Assembly: GCA_029055435.1 (NCBI GenBank)
Contig: JAIDDH010000027.1
Location: 1-51,107, forward strand
DNA length: 51,107 bases
Reading direction: 5' to 3'
Origin: Acetatifactor sp.
GTDB taxonomy: Bacteria; Bacillota; Clostridia; Lachnospirales; Lachnospiraceae
Below the pieces are notes generated by a model. It was not told the DNA's origin. It saw only the letters and a list, made by a program, of their open reading frames with translations, and did no database searches. The translations under genes and the position numbers were made by a program. Positions 16,352-23,216 of the stretch are shown here, in pieces (position 1 is the stretch's first letter; each line of letters starts with the position of its first letter).

Positions 16352-17818
16352 ATGAAAACAATCCTACAGAAAATAAGTTTCGTAATAACAGGTTTCCTTA
16401 TATTGCCCGCAATCCTGATCTGTTCAACTTTGTCTATCAGGACAGCCGCGAGCTTCGAGATTCCCGGGAGCTGTCAGGCGCAGGCGGATAACGGTGCCAT
16501 ATGTACGGTAAAAACTCTGGATTATGACTATGATCATAACACTTACCTCTCCCTGCGGGACATAGCCATGGTTCTTAAAGATACGGACAAATCCTTCTCT
16601 CTGGAAATCACGAAAAATGCGGTCTCCCTGAATATGGGAAATGCCTACACGTCTGTGGGAGAGGAAAATGTCCCTTGGGAAAACAGCGAAAACCCGGACA
16701 TTTCCCTGCGGCGAAACGAATTCAAGGTAAGCGGACAAAAGGTAGCTTATTATACCCTGATTGTGAAACTGCCTTCTGGCTATTATGATTGTTTCATGAT
16801 GGCGGCAGATATAGCCATGATTCTGGATGTGGACATCACTGTTTCCGATGCAGGATCCCTGCAGATACACACACAGGAGCCTTTCAGCGTCTCCCCTGCT
16901 GAGTTGGAGCAGGCGGGCTATTTTTACGGTGTCAACAGCGTGCTGGTGGGAGATGCCGCCACCGGGGAAATCTATTATCAGTATCAGTCCGAAGCGGCAT
17001 ACCCCATAGCCAGCACCTCCAAGCTTATGACTTGCCTCCTGGCTATGGATGCTATCTCGGCAGGGCAGATTACCCTTGAGGAACAAGTCACCATCTCTAA
17101 TGCCGCTCAGGCACTGGCCGCCTCAGGCGATGGGGTGCTTCCCCTGGAAGTCGGAAAACAGATTACTGTACAGGAGCTTTTGCAGGGCGCCCTTCTGCCC
17201 TCCAGCAACGAATGTGCATTGTGTCTGGCTGAAACTATCGCCGGTTCGGAGGAGGCTTTTGTCCGAATGATGAATCAGAAAGCGCTGGAGCTGGGACTCT
17301 CTCAGGCGGTCTTTTACAACAGCCACGGTCTGCCCTCCTACACGGAGGATACGGTTCCCTCAAAACGTCAGAATCGTATGAGTGCAGAGGATATGTTCCG
17401 ACTGGTATCGTACCTTTTGAAAGTTTATCCTCAGATCACAGACATCACTTCTCTGGAAAGTGTGGTCTTACCGTCTCTCAGCCTTGAAGTGCGCAATACC
17501 AACCCGATTCTGCACAATCTGCCCGGAGTCACCGGCCTGAAAACCGGAACTACCAACAAAGCCGGAGCCTGCCTGGTCACTTCCCTGACTGCGGACGACG
17601 GAGCCCTGGAACATGATCTGGTCGTTATTGTTCTGGGTACCGAGGATTCCGTAGAGAGGGGGCGCGTCTCGGAATTGTTGGCCAGATACGCCCAGCAGAC
17701 CTTTTATGCGGGCATAGAAAAATCGGAAGACGGAGCATCTGCCGGGCCCTCCGGAAATCTACCCATACACGCCGAGGCGGCAGTGGATTGGATTCTCCGG
17801 ACTGCAAGAAAGCATTAA
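16352..17818 (+). CDS. D-alanyl-D-alanine carboxypeptidase (S11, PBP5-like) with N-terminal extra domain
   Basis: This secreted penicillin-binding protein trims the terminal D-Ala of peptidoglycan stem peptides. The protein has about 488 residues and a hydrophobic N-terminal export signal (about 6-30). Residues about 45-175 resemble the copper-amine-oxidase-like N-terminal domain found in Firmicute envelope proteins (SLRDIAMVL and a repeated MAADIAMIL). The transpeptidase domain follows, with the three serine-enzyme motifs S-x-x-K (STSKLM, near 223), S-x-N (SSNECAL, near 288) and KTG (LKTGTTNKAG, near 397). ATG 16331 is in frame, but AAAGGGAG at about 16339-16346 supports ATG 16352. The usual C-terminal PBP5 membrane anchor is not evident. 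Confidence 0.9.
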   Translation: MKTILQKISFVITGFLILPAILICSTLSIRTAASFEIPGSCQAQADNGAICTVKTLDYDYDHNTYLSLRDIAMVLKDTDKSFSLEITKNAVSLNMGNAYTSVGEENVPWENSENPDISLRRNEFKVSGQKVAYYTLIVKLPSGYYDCFMMAADIAMILDVDITVSDAGSLQIHTQEPFSVSPAELEQAGYFYGVNSVLVGDAATGEIYYQYQSEAAYPIASTSKLMTCLLAMDAISAGQITLEEQVTISNAAQALAASGDGVLPLEVGKQITVQELLQGALLPSSNECALCLAETIAGSEEAFVRMMNQKALELGLSQAVFYNSHGLPSYTEDTVPSKRQNRMSAEDMFRLVSYLLKVYPQITDITSLESVVLPSLSLEVRNTNPILHNLPGVTGLKTGTTNKAGACLVTSLTADDGALEHDLVVIVLGTEDSVERGRVSELLARYAQQTFYAGIEKSEDGASAGPSGNLPIHAEAAVDWILRTARKH

Positions 17819-17853
17819 TCTGCCAGAGGCCTTTAACAAGGAGTAGGGACAAT

Positions 17854-18486
17854 ATGGAAAAAATTAAACGTGAGGATATGCTGGAGCTAACCAGACGTAT
17901 GACTTTGAAGCGGAACTGTTTTGACAGGATTGCAGGGGCATATATGGATGAAGAGGGATTTGTGGATGGAACTTTTAATAAGCATTTCCAGAGACTGACC
18001 GCCAAAGAACAGCAGACCAATTTAGATATAGCGAAGGCAATTCCATTTTCAGATACGAATGTGCAGTTGAAGGAGTATATTTTTGGTGAAGCAGACAGAA
18101 AGCAGGGGAGTATATGGCAGCTTCTGATGGCGTTGAAAGAATGCGGGCTGAAAAATGATGCGCTGTTGGATGTTTTTTATGAAGAATTTGGAAGTAGATA
18201 CCAGACAGATAGCAGCTATGCCATTTACTTTTTTCATGGCAGCTATGATGTGCCCCTGAAAGCCAGTGACAAAGAAAGCTTATGGGAGTCGGAGGAGGTC
18301 TTTCAGTTCCTAATCTGTGCGGTATGTCCGGTGAGTGGGGATTATGAGCCGGGGAAACCTGAATGCGGGTTCCTTTTTCCGGCATTTAAGGACAGAAGTG
18401 GTGACATACATAGAATCAATATTTTTCAGGAAAACGATAAATCTGCACATGCGGAGAGGTTGGTAGAGATACTGTTTTCTCATTGA
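17854..18486 (+). CDS. DUF4317 family protein, half length
   Basis: The 210-residue protein matches the start of the clostridial DUF4317 family (LTRRMTLKRNCFDRIAGAY and a GTFNKHFQRLT segment). As I recall, typical members are nearly twice as long, so this copy appears truncated or a short variant. The reading frame ends cleanly, and no further family sequence is visible downstream. The function of DUF4317 is unknown. AAGGAG at 17838-17843 fixes the start at 17854 although an in-frame ATG lies at 17788 inside the previous gene. It is AT-rich compared with its neighbours. Confidence 0.75.
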   Translation: MEKIKREDMLELTRRMTLKRNCFDRIAGAYMDEEGFVDGTFNKHFQRLTAKEQQTNLDIAKAIPFSDTNVQLKEYIFGEADRKQGSIWQLLMALKECGLKNDALLDVFYEEFGSRYQTDSSYAIYFFHGSYDVPLKASDKESLWESEEVFQFLICAVCPVSGDYEPGKPECGFLFPAFKDRSGDIHRINIFQENDKSAHAERLVEILFSH

Positions 18487-18672
18487 ATACACAAAATACA
18501 GATAAATAGAAGTGATTTTGGCGTATGAGTTTTTCCTGCCATAAAATTCATAGAAAATGCCAAAGGATTTTTTGCAAAAAAGCTTTTCAAAAGTCCGAAA
18601 ATCCAGTATGATAAAATAGATACAATATAGTAGCTATATTTTTCAAATATCAACAGGAAAGAGGGTAAATGG

Positions 18673-20040
18673 ATGGCGTTGGGACAGAAGAAGGCAGTAC
18701 TAATGAGGGCTGTTTCGGAACTGAAGGCAGCTGACTATTCCGCGGAGCCGGAATTGAACAGCATATATCAAAGATTACTCAAGGGAAGAAAGCAATTTGC
18801 AGAAATCTTTGACAAAAACATACAGGCTGTCATGCAGATCAGCTCTCTTGATTTGGCGCTGCAGCATCAGACGGAGACAATCATGGATATATCCCGGAAC
18901 ATAGAGAAGGCGACAACGTCTATTTTCGGAACCACGGCCTCCGGCGGTTATATGACCGGAAATTCCAGCAATCAGCATGAAGAACTGACCAATACCATCA
19001 TCAAGGTCTCCGAGGATACGGATGAGGTATACCGTAAAATCGAGGCCGGACAGAGCGAACTGACTACTATCAAGGAGCTCTCCAATCAGGCAATTGCTGT
19101 CTCCGGGGAGATGCAGAATGATATGGAAGAGCTGTTTAATGTGATCGATCGTATGAGCGAGGTTATCTCCGGGATTGACACCATATCCATGCAGACCAAT
19201 CTGCTGGCGCTGAATGCCTCTGTGGAGGCGGCGAGAGCCGGAGAGGCGGGACGGGGATTTGCCGTGGTGGCAAAGGAAATCCGTGAGCTGGCGGAAAAGA
19301 CCCAGGAGATGACAAAGAGCATGGGTGAATTCGTCGAAAATATGAAGATCGCCTCTCGGAAGAGCTCAAAGAGCGCGGCCAACACTATCGACGCCCTTGA
19401 TGCCATGACGGACAAAATTAAGAATGTGTGGGAGCTGAATGACGCAAGCCAGAGCGCTGTCTCAAAGGTAAATGAATCGGTTTCTTCCATCGCCGCTGTC
19501 AGCGAGGAGATCAGTAGCTCCATGACGGAGATGGAGAACCAGATTGTCAGCAGCACGAACTTTATGCGTCAGGTGGGGAATGATTTAAAGCAGGCGGCTG
19601 AACCGGTAGTCAAGATTGAAAAGACATTGGATGACACCGTGAAACAGATGGGGGCAATGACGAAGGATGCCTTTTTCCGCTTGGAGAATAAGGAGTTTGC
19701 CCAGTATATGAGCAATGCCATCTCGGCGCATCACACATGGCTGGGCAATCTGAAGAAAATGGTGGACGAGAGGAAGATCATTCCTTTGCAGCTTGATTCC
19801 TCCAAGTGCGGCTTCGGACATTTCTACTATGCCATGACACCTCAGATACCGGAGGTTCTTCCCATATGGGATGCCCTGGGCGCAAAGCACCAGAAATTTC
19901 ATCAGTTTGGCGCATCGGTTATGCATGCCATAAATTGCGAGAATTATGCGGAGGCAGAACGGATATATCGGAAAGCGGAACAGTATTCCAAAGGTTTAAT
20001 TGCCGATATGCAGCAGATACTGCGGCTTGCAGGCGGCTGA
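18673..20040 (+). CDS. Soluble methyl-accepting chemotaxis protein with C-terminal CZB zinc domain
   Basis: This 455-residue chemoreceptor has no membrane helix, so it should be cytoplasmic. Residues about 60-330 form a coiled coil with the signalling hairpin tip, seen as [18 protein letters not shown] (near 165-182), then [20 protein letters not shown]. Residues about 345-440 form a CZB domain, with a His early in the domain, CGFGHFYY (near 379-386) and KHQKFHQF (near 405). These are the zinc-binding His/Cys positions through which family members sense zinc or oxidants such as hypochlorous acid. It would signal to a CheA/CheW array encoded elsewhere. AAAGAGGG precedes the ATG. A strong terminator follows the stop. 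Confidence 0.92.
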   Translation: MALGQKKAVLMRAVSELKAADYSAEPELNSIYQRLLKGRKQFAEIFDKNIQAVMQISSLDLALQHQTETIMDISRNIEKATTSIFGTTASGGYMTGNSSNQHEELTNTIIKVSEDTDEVYRKIEAGQSELTTIKELSNQAIAVSGEMQNDMEELFNVIDRMSEVISGIDTISMQTNLLALNASVEAARAGEAGRGFAVVAKEIRELAEKTQEMTKSMGEFVENMKIASRKSSKSAANTIDALDAMTDKIKNVWELNDASQSAVSKVNESVSSIAAVSEEISSSMTEMENQIVSSTNFMRQVGNDLKQAAEPVVKIEKTLDDTVKQMGAMTKDAFFRLENKEFAQYMSNAISAHHTWLGNLKKMVDERKIIPLQLDSSKCGFGHFYYAMTPQIPEVLPIWDALGAKHQKFHQFGASVMHAINCENYAEAERIYRKAEQYSKGLIADMQQILRLAGG

Positions 20041-20055
20041 GCTGTCCCTTTACTC

Positions 20056-20096
20056 AAAAAGGCTTATGAATGACATCGTCTCTTCATAAGCCTTTT
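20056..20096 (+). terminator. Strong Rho-independent terminator
   Basis: A 14-bp perfect stem runs from 20057-20070 to 20083-20096 around a 12-base loop. The arms end in A and T tracts, so it could work in both directions. It isolates the chemoreceptor gene from the downstream DMT gene. Confidence 0.88.
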
Positions 20097-20149
20097 AAAA
20101 TGGTGGTTCGGGTATCTGCGCTCGGCGGATACGAGGGAGGAATCGTGTT

Positions 20150-20563
20150 ATGTGGTTGGTATTTGCCTTATTGTCGGCAGTGTTTGCGGCGCTTACCTCC
20201 ATATTGGCCAAGATAGGAATCGACGGTGTGAATTCCAATCTGGCGACTGCAATCAGGACAGTTGTGGTGGTGTTTATGGCCTGGGGAATGGTGTTTTTGA
20301 CCCACGCCCAGAAGGGGATATCGCAGATCGGCAGGAGAAGCTGGATTTTCCTGATCTTGTCAGGGCTGGCGACGGGAGCGTCGTGGCTGTGCTATTACCG
20401 GGCCTTGCAGTTGGGCGAAACGTCCAAGGTGGTTCCCATCGATAAGCTCAGTGTTGTGATCACGCTGGTGCTTGCCTTTGTGATTTTGCGCGAGGAATTT
20501 ACGGTAAAGGCGATGCTCGGCTGTATTCTGATCGGAGCAGGTACTCTGATCATGGCTCTATAG
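20150..20563 (+). CDS. Single-domain EamA (DMT superfamily) membrane protein
   Basis: The 137-residue protein carries one EamA repeat of about five membrane helices. It begins with LLSAVFAALTSILAKIGI, and has an S/T-W-L-C-Y-Y-R-A motif (near residue 78) and VVPIDKLSVVITL (near 94), typical of the family. Full-length drug/metabolite transporters have two such repeats, so this one should function as a dimer, like the small multidrug-resistance-type members. The substrate is unknown. GGAGGAATCGTGTT precedes the ATG. It is followed 37 bases later by a NUDIX gene, with which it may share a transcript. Confidence 0.88.
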   Translation: MWLVFALLSAVFAALTSILAKIGIDGVNSNLATAIRTVVVVFMAWGMVFLTHAQKGISQIGRRSWIFLILSGLATGASWLCYYRALQLGETSKVVPIDKLSVVITLVLAFVILREEFTVKAMLGCILIGAGTLIMAL

Positions 20564-20600
20564 TGCTGAGCAATAAAACAGAAGCGAAAGAGGAATAGCT

Positions 20601-21014
20601 ATGCAGGGATTGAATGTGATCGCGGTGTTCGATGTGGCCGCTGAAAAAATGCTGATGTGCAAAAGAAGAAAGGATCCGTATAAGGGTCTGTCAAATTTTG
20701 TCGGCGGCAAGATTGAGCCGAATGAGGACGGTATTACAGCCGCCTACAGAGAACTGGAGGAAGAGACGGCCATTACGAGAGAGGATATTGAACTCACTCA
20801 TCTGATGGATTTTACATACCACCTGGATCAGTGTTATGTAGAGGTCTATGTGGGGAAATTAAACAAGACAGTGGCGGTGCACGGGGAGGAGAACGATTTA
20901 TATTGGTCTGATCTGAACCACGACTTTTTTGACGCGTCACAGTATGCGGGTGAGGGAAACATAGGGCATATTATGATGCATATTGAGATGGCAAAGGAAA
21001 AACTGCTGCAATGA
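20601..21014 (+). CDS. NUDIX hydrolase (MutT-like)
   Basis: This 137-residue NUDIX protein has the Nudix box at about residues 37-59, with G-x5-E-x7-R-E-L-x-E-E visible from GGKIEPNE to YRELEEET. That places the Mg-binding Glu residues correctly. The final Gly of the box is replaced. The family hydrolyses nucleoside diphosphates linked to another group; MutT-like members clean 8-oxo-dGTP from the nucleotide pool, and others act on ADP-ribose or NADH. Size and the KRRKDPYKGLSNFVGG start favour a MutT-like role. The gene is followed by the DIP1984 gene. Confidence 0.88.
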   Translation: MQGLNVIAVFDVAAEKMLMCKRRKDPYKGLSNFVGGKIEPNEDGITAAYRELEEETAITREDIELTHLMDFTYHLDQCYVEVYVGKLNKTVAVHGEENDLYWSDLNHDFFDASQYAGEGNIGHIMMHIEMAKEKLLQ

Positions 21015-21052
21015 CGGATCAGCAGCTTGTATTAATGCGGGAGGTGTAAAAT

Positions 21053-21505
21053 ATGAAACTGGCGACAGCATTATCGGAGAGAGCCGATTTACAGAGGAGA
21101 CTGTCAGAGATCGGCATCCGACTGAATAATAATTCTAAAGTGCAGGACGGAGAGGAGCCTTCGGAAGCGCCCGAGGAGCTGATGGAGGAGCTGGATCGGA
21201 TATTGGGCAGAATGGAGGAGCTGATCTCGAGAATCAATCTGACAAACAGCAAGACGATGCACGAAGGAAAAACCATAACAGAGCTTCTCGCTCACAGGGA
21301 TTGTCTGAAAAGTAAAGTACAGATTATGAGAAATTTCCTTGACAATGCGAGTAATAAGGTAAATCGTATGACGCATTCCGAAATTAAGATCCGAAGCACG
21401 GTGCCGGTGAATGAAATTCAGAAAAAACTTGACGCTTTGTCCAAGGAATTGCGCGAGACCGACGAGATGCTTCAGGAATTGAACTGGACCACAGAATTGT
21501 TATAG
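21053..21505 (+). CDS. DIP1984 family protein (septicolysin-like name in databases)
   Basis: The 150-residue, almost all-helical protein has the DIP1984-family pattern. It opens with KLATALSERADLQRRL, then a short acidic linker, a LINLTNS-like segment (SRINLTNSKT, near 62-71) and HRDCLKSK near 85. No catalytic motif, signal peptide or membrane segment is present. Long helices suggest a coiled-coil RNA- or protein-binding role, but the function is not established, and the label septicolysin should not be read as toxin evidence. AGGTG sits just before the ATG. A tRNA-like sequence follows directly after the stop, which suggests the protein and RNA may work together. Confidence 0.85.
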   Translation: MKLATALSERADLQRRLSEIGIRLNNNSKVQDGEEPSEAPEELMEELDRILGRMEELISRINLTNSKTMHEGKTITELLAHRDCLKSKVQIMRNFLDNASNKVNRMTHSEIKIRSTVPVNEIQKKLDALSKELRETDEMLQELNWTTELL

Positions 21506-21516
21506 CATAGACGGTA

Positions 21517-21680
21517 ATCCGGCAGGGCGGATGTATCTCCATCGGCAGAGAATGTGCCGAACTTGGCAGGGGCGCGGATAGCCCCAGGGGTTCGATTCCC
21601 CGCATGACAACGCATGTCCTGTATAGAAACATGTGCATGGTTATGATTTATCATTACTACCGTTGCATCGATTGCCGGAT
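21517..21680 (+). ncRNA. Candidate tRNA-like / Y-RNA-like (YrlA-type) non-coding RNA
   Basis: An outer 8-bp stem pairs ATCCGGCA (21517-21524) with TGCCGGAT (21673-21680). Inside it a tRNA-like module is visible. A D-arm-like segment (21556-21573) starts GCCGAACTTGGCAG, includes the invariant GG, and closes with GGC. A short linker follows, then a perfect T-arm: GGGG 21587-21590, loop TTCGATT, CCCC 21598-21601. ATGT (21552-21555) and GCAT (21602-21605) can pair as an acceptor-like stub. There is no normal anticodon arm, no 7-bp acceptor stem and no CCA. A paired 5'/3' stem carrying a tRNA-like domain is the architecture of bacterial Y RNAs that bind Ro60. No Ro60 or RtcB gene is in the window. 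Confidence 0.5.
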
Positions 21681-21725
21681 GAGGGCGGGACCGGGGAAAA
21701 GTAGATCTTAAATCGGAGGTATATT

Positions 21726-22649
21726 ATGGGATTATTTTCTAAAAAACAGAAGGATAAGTCGGCCAGACAGCAGGAGACGAAAGAGAGTACATCCAAAATG
21801 GATGCGCTTGTCCGGCCGGGCGGCGTATTCATGATGCAGCTTCTGATGAAGGAGCGTTGCGAGATGCCTCCTGTAGAGCGGATGACAGATGTTTTGTCTG
21901 AGCATCTGGGCAGGATAGAAGCTGTAGGGAGTGCTGCGGTGTCAGCCGGTTTTGCCGCAAGGGATTATGAGGTTCAGTTTCAGGACGGCAAAGTGCCGGT
22001 GCAGTTGATGATCAGTGAATGCGACGAATTTCAAGCGGATAGGATTGACGATATGAAGCGCAGTCAGATGTGGGATTGCAGGGAGGAGCGGGACCGTATT
22101 CTGTCTGAGTGTAAATATCATGTTTTGGCGCATGATATGTTGGGAGGCGGGCTGCCGTCCAGGGTGCGTGCCAATATGCTCATGGACTATCTGGAGGCGC
22201 TGATGGAGTTATATCCTTCCTGTGAGGCGGTCTATTTTCTCAATTCCGGCAAATTGATTCTGGCGGATGAGATCAGGGCAAAAGAGGTTGCCGGGTTAAA
22301 ACGCTTTATCAGATTTGCTGTGAATGTGCGCTTTTTTAATGTTATGGGTACTGAAGATTCCGTTGTGGACACGCTGGGACTGAGTCTGCTTTATATTGAA
22401 GATATTCAGTATCATTTTCACGATATGGACCCCAATTGGGTGGTAAACCATGCTTATAATATGGCGTCTTATCTGCTGGAAAATGATGCGCCCATGAAGA
22501 ATGGCGATACCATAGACGGTATGGCGGAGGGGCGGATTGTGCAGAATATTCAGTGGAAATGCCACTTTGAGGATGCTCTGATTGCGCCGGAACGGGCGGT
22601 ACTGGACGTCTGTATGGGCGAGTTCGCCGCAGGAGGACGGTATGACTGA
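21726..22649 (+). CDS. DUF4261 domain protein
   Basis: The 307-residue protein has a polar Lys/Gln-rich start of about 25 residues and a central alpha/beta domain. The C-terminal DUF4261 region (about 205-275) shows DTLGLSLLYIEDIQYHFHD followed by the NHAYNMASYLLEN and GDTIDG patterns. The domain is widespread in bacteria without a known biochemical role. No membrane segment or catalytic motif is visible. CGGAGG lies about 6 bases before the ATG. It directly follows the tRNA-like RNA, and its last 8 bases overlap the methyltransferase gene, so the two proteins are translationally coupled. Confidence 0.8.
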   Translation: MGLFSKKQKDKSARQQETKESTSKMDALVRPGGVFMMQLLMKERCEMPPVERMTDVLSEHLGRIEAVGSAAVSAGFAARDYEVQFQDGKVPVQLMISECDEFQADRIDDMKRSQMWDCREERDRILSECKYHVLAHDMLGGGLPSRVRANMLMDYLEALMELYPSCEAVYFLNSGKLILADEIRAKEVAGLKRFIRFAVNVRFFNVMGTEDSVVDTLGLSLLYIEDIQYHFHDMDPNWVVNHAYNMASYLLENDAPMKNGDTIDGMAEGRIVQNIQWKCHFEDALIAPERAVLDVCMGEFAAGGRYD

Positions 22650-23181
22650 GACGTATACGCATCATTATCATTCGCCTCTCGGGGATATTACGCTGGCGAG
22701 CGACGGAGAAAATCTGACGGGATTATGGTTTGACGGTCAGAAGTATTTTGGCGCCGGACTCCCGGAGCGGCCTGAACAGAGAGAGCTGGCGGTTTTTGAG
22801 CAGACAAAAGACTGGCTGGATATCTATTTTGGCGGCAAAGCGCCGGATTTCACGCCGCCTCTATCCATGACGGGAACGCCTTTTCGCAGGGCTGTGTGGG
22901 AGATTATGCTCGCCATTCCCTTTGGGAAGACAATGACCTATGGGGAAATCGCAGGGAAGCTTGCCGCTCAGATGGGACTTGCTAAAATGTCTGCCCACCC
23001 CGTGGGCGGCGCGGTTGCACACAATCCGATCTCGTTGATTATACCCTGCCACAGAGTGGTGGGCTCAAACGGCAGTCTGACGGGATATGCAGGCGGACTG
23101 GAAAAGAAGGTGCAGCTGCTTCGGATGGAAAAGGCGGATATAAAAAGAGTCAATGGAAGTGCGACAATTAAATTGGATTAA
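22642..23181 (+). CDS. ogt: Methylated-DNA--protein-cysteine methyltransferase
   Basis: This suicide DNA-repair enzyme transfers the alkyl group from O6-alkylguanine to its own Cys. The 179-residue protein has the family DNA-binding core: FRRAVWEIMLAIPFGKTMTYGE (about 75-96; helix-turn-helix with the Arg finger region), then the active-site motif IIPCHRVVGSNG (near 133-144) and the glycine-rich end GYAGGLEKK. All key residues are present. Longer in-frame sequence starts at 22582, but AGGAGG at 22631-22636 sets the ATG at 22642, overlapping the DUF4261 gene. Confidence 0.95.
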   Translation: MTETYTHHYHSPLGDITLASDGENLTGLWFDGQKYFGAGLPERPEQRELAVFEQTKDWLDIYFGGKAPDFTPPLSMTGTPFRRAVWEIMLAIPFGKTMTYGEIAGKLAAQMGLAKMSAHPVGGAVAHNPISLIIPCHRVVGSNGSLTGYAGGLEKKVQLLRMEKADIKRVNGSATIKLD

Positions 23182-23216
23182 AATAATTTAGATCAAGACA
23201 GAGAGCAGGTGTGTAG

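Noticed and set aside
21549..21610. A canonical tRNA gene
   Set aside because: Only the T-arm and a D-arm-like segment are convincing. There is no 7-bp acceptor stem, no normal anticodon arm and no CCA, so it is treated as a tRNA-like RNA.
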